Shown here piece after piece: positions 6,930 to 11,537 of a stretch of DNA of 11,537 nt; position 1 is the stretch's first letter, and each line of letters begins with the position of its first letter. The stretch is taken from positions 1 through 11,537 of the forward strand of contig JAEDOC010000063.1 in assembly GCA_016302185.1 (NCBI GenBank). The letters are read 5' to 3'. Both the position numbers and the translations under genes were made by a program. The DNA is from Clostridium sp. (GTDB taxonomy: Bacteria; Bacillota; Clostridia; Lachnospirales; Lachnospiraceae). The notes beneath the pieces are model-generated. The model made no database searches. It saw only the letters and a list, made by a program, of their open reading frames with translations, and was not told where the DNA came from.

Positions 6930-7986
6930 ATCCCTGCAGACGCCACCGCATCTGATCCGGGTCACTGCTGTAGCTGATACAGGTGTCCTGCGTGATTTTT
7001 CCCTCCCGAAGAAGCCGAAGGAGGCTGTTGTCCATGCTAATCATGCCTTCTGCCATACTGGTGGAAATGACATTGTTGATCTGGTGAATCTTTCCTTCCC
7101 GGATCATGGTCCGGATAGCATCGTTCAGGAACATGACCTCAAATGCCGGAATCATCGTTCCGTCGATGGCTGGGATCAGCTGCTGGGAAACCACGGCCTG
7201 AAGAACCATGGCCAGCTGGACCCGCACCTGCTGCTGACCGTCGGAGGGAAAGACATCGATGATACGGTCGATGGAATTAGCTGCTCCGGTGGTATGAAGC
7301 GTCGAGATGAGCAGGTGGCCGGTTTCCGCGGCGGTAAGCGCTGTTTTGATGGTGTCGAAATCCCGCATCTCTCCCAGTAGAATGACATCCGGTGCCTGAC
7401 GGAGCGCTGCGATGAGGCCGTTCACGTAGCTGTCGGTGTCCAGGCCGATCTCCCGCTGGGTAACGACGGATTTATCATGTCGATGAAGATATTCGATGGG
7501 GTCTTCCAAGGTAATGATATGTTCATTCCGGGTGTGATTGATGCGATCGATGATGCAGGCCAGTGTGGTGGATTTGCCGCTGCCGGCGGCGCCGGTGACC
7601 AGAACCATTCCTTTTTTTAATCCGGTGATGCGCAGCACCTCCGGAGGAATATGCATTTCTTCCGGACTGGGAATCTCGAAGTGAACCACGCGGATGACGG
7701 CGGCCAGAGAGCCGCGCTGTTTCATAATGCTGGCGCGAAAACGGGCTTTACCAACGATGGAGCAGGACAGATCATCGTCTCCGTGCAGATTCAGATGCTC
7801 CATGCTCCGATTGCTGCTCAGCTGATAGATAGTTCGGATCAGACGTTCTGTATCGGCAGGAAGCAGCTTCTGACTGTTTACCTGGCAGATCTCACCGTTG
7901 ATTTTATAGGATAGCGGAAGGCCGGGAATGATGAAAATATCAGATGCGTTTTGATCCACGGCATTGATTAAAAAATCCAGTTCCAT
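6928..7986 (-). CDS. pilT: Type IV pilus retraction ATPase PilT
   Basis: A cytoplasmic hexameric ATPase of the secretion-ATPase superfamily that drives pilus retraction or twitching. The 352 aa match PilT size. Seen in order: N-terminal PAS-like domain with ASDIFIIPGLPLSYKINGE (14-32), Walker A GAAGSGKST (132-140), Asp box ITLEDPIEY (158-166), Walker B VILLGEMRD (201-209), His box HLLISTLHTTGA (224-235) and the PilT signature AIRTMIREGK (290-299), which separates it from PilB/GspE. The start is the ATG at 7986, preceded by AAAGGAG at normal spacing. The open frame reaches 8211, but that extension overlaps the upstream gene and has no family similarity. It is the last gene of the pilus operon, 13 nt after its neighbour. 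Confidence 0.95.
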   Translation of the reverse strand: MELDFLINAVDQNASDIFIIPGLPLSYKINGEICQVNSQKLLPADTERLIRTIYQLSSNRSMEHLNLHGDDDLSCSIVGKARFRASIMKQRGSLAAVIRVVHFEIPSPEEMHIPPEVLRITGLKKGMVLVTGAAGSGKSTTLACIIDRINHTRNEHIITLEDPIEYLHRHDKSVVTQREIGLDTDSYVNGLIAALRQAPDVILLGEMRDFDTIKTALTAAETGHLLISTLHTTGAANSIDRIIDVFPSDGQQQVRVQLAMVLQAVVSQQLIPAIDGTMIPAFEVMFLNDAIRTMIREGKIHQINNVISTSMAEGMISMDNSLLRLLREGKITQDTCISYSSDPDQMRWRLQG

Positions 7987-7999
7987 AGCGGGCTCCTTT

Positions 8000-8434
8000 C
8001 TACTGGCCGTTCCAGACCGGAAGACGATTGTCAATGGCATAATCCTCTTTATTGTATACATAATAGGCACAGACAGCGCTGCTGGCCGGATTGATTTCCA
8101 TATGCAATGCCTGCCCCGCGGCCATGGGAATCTCGCAGCAGAGAAGTCCTGAGTCCAGGAAACCTGCCTCACTTCCTGCCGGGAGAGATTCTTTTGCCGC
8201 ATCCAGGGCATACTCTGCGGAATTGGTCGAGGAAAAATGGGTAAAAAACCGGTTTAAAAACAGCTGTCCGGCAGAATCTGCTTCATAATAGGCAGTTACG
8301 GAGCCGGCTCTCCGTTCGGCGAAGCTCAGCGCGGAAGTTCCGTCATTGATGCTCAGCAGAGAGAAAACGGACAGGCACAGGATAATGAAAATCAGAAGAA
8401 TGGAGGCGGTTCCTACATTTACACGATTTTTCAT
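8000..8434 (-). CDS. Small membrane-anchored protein, GspK/PilX-like minor pilin candidate
   Basis: 144 aa. A short basic leader MKNRVNVG is followed at once by a hydrophobic helix at about 9-30, then a helical stretch ending AGSVTAYYEADSAGQLFLNRF (43-63). This is the shape of PilX/GspK-type minor pilins, including the 'EAdsAg' segment after the membrane helix. Gly8 sits where prepilin peptidase would cut, with Thr at +1 and Leu at +5. GspK-type proteins also lack the +5 Glu. The C-terminal part (CEIPMAAGQALHMEINP, 100-116) looks like a small beta domain. AAGGAG precedes the ATG, which overlaps the upstream stop as ATGA. The gene call is strong; the minor-pilin role is inferred from shape and place. 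Confidence 0.8.
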   Translation of the reverse strand: MKNRVNVGTASILLIFIILCLSVFSLLSINDGTSALSFAERRAGSVTAYYEADSAGQLFLNRFFTHFSSTNSAEYALDAAKESLPAGSEAGFLDSGLLCCEIPMAAGQALHMEINPASSAVCAYYVYNKEDYAIDNRLPVWNGQ

Positions 8435-8853
8435 GGCTGTCTCCTTTCTTCTGATTCACCGGTATTCTGCGCCGGAATAGAAATCAGATCTTTACAGCCA
8501 TCCAGGGAATAGAGGACGGTTCCGTCGGAGGCCGTAACTGTGGCCGTGACGGTAAGGAGCTGATTCTCCAGACTGCTTTTTACTGTCATGGTATAGGGAG
8601 CACCTTCCGCTTCGGCAGGTTCCCAGTGGGAATCATAATATGTGATGGTTTCGCTGCTGTGGTTTCCTTCTGCATATTCGAGTTCAATTCCGTTCTGTGC
8701 CAGAAGAACCGCGTGATTCAGTTCCTCTGCTCTCCGGCTTAGATGCTCTGCTTTTGCGAAAGCCAGAACAAAGAGGCAGGCAGAGAGGGCGAAGAAACCG
8801 CAGACCCAGAGCATTTCCATCAGGAATGCGTAAGAAGTACGTTCCCGTCTCAT
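8431..8853 (-). CDS. Small membrane-anchored protein, GspI/PilV-like minor pilin candidate
   Basis: 140 aa from the ATG at 8853, chosen because AAAGGAGG lies 9 nt upstream and it overlaps the previous stop as ATGA. A longer frame to 8985 would run deep into the upstream gene. MRRERTSYAFLMEMLW begins a hydrophobic helix (about 9-34). If Ala9 were the first mature residue, Glu13 would hold the pilin +5 position, but Tyr8 replaces the required Gly. HAVLLAQNGIELEYAEGN (47-64) resembles the 'A..lAq..le' helix of GspI-type pseudopilins. It is followed by a beta-rich tail (YTMTVKSSLENQLLTVTATV). The assignment is by shape only; no catalytic motif is present. Confidence 0.78.
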   Translation of the reverse strand: MRRERTSYAFLMEMLWVCGFFALSACLFVLAFAKAEHLSRRAEELNHAVLLAQNGIELEYAEGNHSSETITYYDSHWEPAEAEGAPYTMTVKSSLENQLLTVTATVTASDGTVLYSLDGCKDLISIPAQNTGESEERRQP

Positions 8854-9359
8854 GGCGTTGTGCCTCCTTTCGTGCTGCGCAGGGAGAAAACAGCAGTGCG
8901 GACAGAACCGTCCGCCTGTGTTAATGTGATGGTAAGAAGGGAAGAGCGTTCTGTTTCTGAGAGGGTGAAAGAAACGTTTCTGCACTCCATTACCGGAGTT
9001 CCGGCATCCAGAGTCAGACCACTGTCTTTTTCCGCAAACAGTTCCATCAGAGTGCCGTCTTTTTCGTAGATACGGGTTTCATATATAGTGCCGTCTGTCT
9101 CGGATCGGAGCAGAAGAATACTCTGTCCGTTTTCTTCCTCGACAGAGATACCATCGGAGCGATCCGCCTGACGGACCTTGTTGGACAGATAGCTGAGAGC
9201 CGTATCAGAATAAAACGCATCATTATTTCTGGCGCGGATGTTGGTATATACCCGGCTGCCAATCAGGATGGTAAAGATACAGCAGAGAATAAAAACCAGA
9301 AACAAAAGCATGCTGAAGAGAAAATTCATGCTGTTTCGGGAATGTCGGTAGGTATTCAT
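8850..9359 (-). CDS. Small membrane-anchored protein, DUF4860/GspJ-like minor pilin candidate
   Basis: 169 aa with a basic N-terminus (MNTYRHSRNS) and one strong membrane helix at about 11-35. DTALSYLSNKVRQADRSDGI (52-71) resembles the 'al.yl..dlRqA' helix of GspJ/PilW pseudopilins. Beta-rich sequence follows, with ILLLRSETDGTIYETRIYEKDG (81-102) and a final TLSETERSSLLTITLTQADGSVRT segment (132-155) of the kind found in this fold. No Gly precedes the helix, so no prepilin cleavage site is visible. I associate this protein with the DUF4860 family of Clostridia from memory only. AAGGAGG lies 9 nt before the ATG. Both ends overlap neighbours as ATGA, so it is translationally coupled on both sides. 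Confidence 0.8.
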   Translation of the reverse strand: MNTYRHSRNSMNFLFSMLLFLVFILCCIFTILIGSRVYTNIRARNNDAFYSDTALSYLSNKVRQADRSDGISVEEENGQSILLLRSETDGTIYETRIYEKDGTLMELFAEKDSGLTLDAGTPVMECRNVSFTLSETERSSLLTITLTQADGSVRTAVFSLRSTKGGTTP

Positions 9360-9709
9360 CGTCCGGCGCCTCCTTCTTCCTCGCCAACTGCCGGAATCAC
9401 GGTAATATCCGGCATGATATTGCTGGCCCAGCCGTCATAAAAGACATTGTACCGATCGTGATCGATCACAATACCGTAATGCTCTTCTAAGTATTCCACG
9501 CTGGGCGGATAGCGTCCCTCGATGGAATAGCACTGAACACTGGCGCGGCGGATGGCATCTGTCAGAGCGTTCAGCCGATCTGCCTGGGTTCTTTCCCTCA
9601 GCCGGTCAACGGACTGGAGAAAGAGAGTCAGCACTGCGGCGAAGAACAGCGCAGAGATCAGGATGCCGGGGAGCAGAGATTTCTGTTTTTCTCTTGTAAC
9701 GTGAAGCAT
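9356..9709 (-). CDS. Small membrane-anchored protein, GspG-like pseudopilin candidate
   Basis: 117 aa. The N-terminus MLHVTREKQK leads to a membrane helix at about 12-32, then a charged helix (SVDRLRERTQADRLNALTDAIRRAS). The stretch CYSIEGRYPPSVEYLEEHYG (60-79) recalls the 'yy...GrYPpsLe.L...yg' pattern of GspG/PilE-like pilins and pseudopilins. Gly15 is followed by Ile, with Ala at +5, so the prepilin site is not canonical. The acidic tail EEEGGAGR ends in an ATGA overlap with the next gene. AAAGGAG lies 7 nt before the ATG and the gap from pilC is 21 nt. The role is inferred from this pattern and from neighbouring pilC and pilT. Confidence 0.78.
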   Translation of the reverse strand: MLHVTREKQKSLLPGILISALFFAAVLTLFLQSVDRLRERTQADRLNALTDAIRRASVQCYSIEGRYPPSVEYLEEHYGIVIDHDRYNVFYDGWASNIMPDITVIPAVGEEEGGAGR

Positions 9710-9730
9710 AAGGTGTCTCCTTTGCAGGGA

Positions 9731-10780
9731 TTATCCGATGGACGACAGGATGCCTGCCAGCGGAAGCATGACGGACAGAAGCACCAGGCCGACAGCGATA
9801 GCCAGCACGGAAACAATGGTTGGTTCCAGGCGGGCGATCAGGCTGTCGATTCGATCCTCGGATTTTCTGTCATATTCTTCTGCCAGATCGTTCATGACCC
9901 GTTCCAGCTGTCCGGCGCGGCTGCTGATACGAATCATCTGCAGCTCGAAACCGTCAAACAGGCCGGCTTCCCGGATGGAGTCGTAAAAGCCTTTTCCGGC
10001 AAGGATCTGCTGACGGCAGATTTCCAGCTTTGTTTCCACGGTTTTGTTGCCGGCCAGTGCGATGGCCATGGTAAACGCATCTTCCAGCCGGATACCGCAC
10101 TGCAGCGACATGGATAATACGCTGCAGATTCTTCGGTTGGCTGCCAGAACAGCAGTGGCGGAATGAGATTTGAAGGACTCCAGAAGCCGTTCAGTCAGAG
10201 AAAGCCGGATACCGTTTTTCCCCAGGAAAAAGAGGAAGGCAGCGGTGATAAGTAATATCAGGGCAACGACCAGTGCTGCACCGCTTAAGAGACCGCCAAA
10301 ACGGATGGCCGCTTCGGCTGCCGGCGGAATGGAGGTTCCCAGCTGTTCGTAGACGCCGGAGAATACCGGCATAACCCGGGTAAACAGGATAAAAAGGATG
10401 ACAAGAAGCATCAGAATCATCATGGCCGGGTAGGTAACTGCCTTCCGAAGACTCTCCGCAAGGCGGTATTCCTTGTCATAGTATTCTGCCAGCTGCTCCA
10501 TTGTGGAATCCAGCAGGCCGGTTTTTTCACCCAGCATCACCATGTTTTCCACATAGGGAGGAAAGCTTTCCGATTCCTTCAGAGCTTCGTGAAACGGAAC
10601 GCCCAGACGAAGCTTTCCGGAAATCTGTTCCAGAATCGTTCGTTCCTGTTCGTTGGGTGCATCCTCTGCCATGACCTTGATGCCCTCATAGAGAGGAACG
10701 GCGGATTTCAGAAGAATCGAAACCTGCATACAGAAGCCGGACAGAACCGGTCCGGTAAACGGGGATGCGGTTTGGCTCAT
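9731..10780 (-). CDS. pilC: Type IV pilus inner-membrane platform protein PilC (GspF family)
   Basis: The integral membrane platform on which the pilus ATPases act. The 349 aa hold two T2SSF repeats: the first at about 13-138 with GEKTG (84-88) and a membrane helix at 117-137, the second at about 215-340 with SSRAGQLE (286-293) and a final membrane helix at 320-345. A middle membrane helix lies at about 165-187. It is shorter than typical PilC (about 400 aa) because the N-terminal extension before the first repeat is almost missing. GGAGG lies 9 nt before the ATG. It begins 18 nt after the transglutaminase gene and stands 21 nt before the first small pilin-like gene. Confidence 0.95.
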   Translation of the reverse strand: MSQTASPFTGPVLSGFCMQVSILLKSAVPLYEGIKVMAEDAPNEQERTILEQISGKLRLGVPFHEALKESESFPPYVENMVMLGEKTGLLDSTMEQLAEYYDKEYRLAESLRKAVTYPAMMILMLLVILFILFTRVMPVFSGVYEQLGTSIPPAAEAAIRFGGLLSGAALVVALILLITAAFLFFLGKNGIRLSLTERLLESFKSHSATAVLAANRRICSVLSMSLQCGIRLEDAFTMAIALAGNKTVETKLEICRQQILAGKGFYDSIREAGLFDGFELQMIRISSRAGQLERVMNDLAEEYDRKSEDRIDSLIARLEPTIVSVLAIAVGLVLLSVMLPLAGILSSIG

Positions 10781-10798
10781 AATGGGGTACCTCCATAA

Positions 10799-11537
10799 TT
10801 AATAAGAAAATTTTGCATGGTAATTGGCCGGGTTGCTGATGTAGTTTAACACCTCGGGGCTTTTTTTCCCGGAGGAAGCAAATGTGGGATCCATCATCTG
10901 CCAGTTGGTACCGTCAAAATAGATGATATTGTCGATCCAGCCCTGGCCGTGGATATAGATGCTGACCCAGGCGTGATATACATCGCCGGCATATCCGATG
11001 ACCAGCTTGGTGGGGATTCCCTGGGCGCGGAGCATGGAGGTCATGACAGCGGCGTAATCAAAGCAGATGCCGGTTCTGGTGGCCAGGGTGGCATCCACGA
11101 CCGGCAGATAGCCGGACTGAACTGTAGCCGCTTTGTTATAATCATAGGTGAAATTGGATACCACGTAGTTATATACGGCAGCGACCTTCGCCACCGGATC
11201 GGTAATACCGGCAGTCAGTGCGTCGGAAGTGGCGACAACGGCGGAGCCGGCATTGAAATCGCAGAACTGATTGGGATAGAGGAATGGCAGCAGAGGATCT
11301 GCCAGGGTAACATTGATATTCTGGCTGACTGCCTGTGCGTAGGAGGTGCCGGAGACATTCTCATATACCTTAATTGCGTAGCTGCCGTTTCCTTCTGTCA
11401 GAGGAAACGTGACATAATTTCCCGTATTGGTAATATCGTAGGTGTAGGTCGTATCCTTAATAATCTGAATTTTTACCTTTGGGTTGGAACCCGTATACTT
11501 GATCATCACGTAGCCCTGAGAGGCATTGGAGACGTCA
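10799..11537 (-). CDS. Transglutaminase-like domain protein (partial, 5' end outside the window)
   Basis: The frame stays open to the window edge (…DVSNASQGYVMIKY…), so the GTG at 11509 and ATG at 11506 are unlikely to be the true start. Residues are numbered from 11509. A beta-rich N-terminal region (about 1-70, Ig-like in look) precedes a transglutaminase-like core with a full Cys-His-Asp triad: C149 in TRTGICFDYAAVM, H179 in VYHAWVSIYIHGQGW and D207 in MMDPTFA. Such proteins are usually exported and act as peptidases or cross-linkers at the cell surface; a signal peptide would lie beyond the edge. The stop is 18 nt before the pilC start, so the gene probably heads or belongs to the pilus operon. 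The fold call is strong; the substrate is unknown. Confidence 0.88.
   Translation of the reverse strand, partial: DVSNASQGYVMIKYTGSNPKVKIQIIKDTTYTYDITNTGNYVTFPLTEGNGSYAIKVYENVSGTSYAQAVSQNINVTLADPLLPFLYPNQFCDFNAGSAVVATSDALTAGITDPVAKVAAVYNYVVSNFTYDYNKAATVQSGYLPVVDATLATRTGICFDYAAVMTSMLRAQGIPTKLVIGYAGDVYHAWVSIYIHGQGWIDNIIYFDGTNWQMMDPTFASSGKKSPEVLNYISNPANYHAKFSY

Noticed and set aside
6913..7380. A 155-codon open frame on the plus strand opposite pilT
   Set aside because: It is antisense to the Walker B, His box and AIRxxIRE regions of pilT and has no good ribosome binding site or family similarity.
7987..8211. N-terminal extension of the pilT frame up to 8211
   Set aside because: The extension overlaps the upstream small gene in another frame and resembles nothing in PilT. 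The ATG at 7986 has a proper ribosome binding site and gives the normal PilT length.
8854..8985. N-terminal extension of the GspI-like gene up to 8985
   Set aside because: It would overlap the DUF4860-like gene by 136 nt. The ATG at 8853 has AAAGGAGG and forms an ATGA junction like its neighbours.
10848..10876. Hairpin-like CCTC…GAGG with a T-run in the transglutaminase gene
   Set aside because: The stem has an internal mismatch, the T-run is in the loop rather than after it, and on the coding strand it encodes a Lys-Lys in frame.
1..11537. CRISPR arrays, insertion sequences, tRNA or rRNA genes, phage genes
   Set aside because: No evenly spaced repeats, transposase or integrase motifs, cloverleaf or rRNA-like stretches were seen on either strand.

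Overview
The window looks like chromosome from an anaerobic, endospore-forming Firmicute, most likely a Lachnospiraceae-type Clostridium relative. The reasons are strong AGGAGG-type ribosome binding sites before nearly every gene, a spore maturation gene (spmA), a ferredoxin-fused EtfA typical of strict anaerobes, and moderate G+C. The genus assignment is inference. No mobile element, CRISPR array, tRNA or rRNA was seen.

Left part, + strand. A BTAD-type transcriptional regulator with a degenerate GGDEF-like C-terminus (38-1315) ends before a strong intrinsic terminator (about 1383-1432). An extended -10 promoter (1443-1472) and a repeat-rich leader then drive a tight operon: etfB (1570), ferredoxin-fused etfA (2370), a GlcD/LctD-type FAD-linked 2-hydroxyacid dehydrogenase (3564) and a YkvI-like LeuT-fold membrane transporter (5003-6178). 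The first three genes have the make-up of the electron-bifurcating (confurcating) lactate dehydrogenase complex described as LctBCD in Acetobacterium woodii. It oxidises a 2-hydroxyacid with NAD+ at the expense of reduced ferredoxin. The transporter is the odd member, because a LctP-type lactate permease would be the usual partner. A 22-bp inverted repeat and then spmA (6286-6897), without spmB, follow on the same strand.

Right part, - strand, convergent with spmA and sharing a terminator region near 6879-6929. Transcription runs right to left: a secreted-type transglutaminase-like protein (5' end outside the window), pilC, four small single-membrane-span proteins, and pilT. Three of the four small genes overlap the next by ATGA, so the string is translationally coupled. 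By shape and order they resemble the GspG, GspJ, GspI and GspK/PilX minor pilins of type IV filament systems, but none has a canonical prepilin cleavage site. The pilB-type extension ATPase, prepilin peptidase and a canonical major pilin are not in the window and may lie beyond its right edge.

The best candidate for something under-described is the minor-pilin-like set with atypical N-termini, coupled to pilC/pilT and a transglutaminase. Second is the Etf-dehydrogenase operon carrying a YkvI-like transporter.
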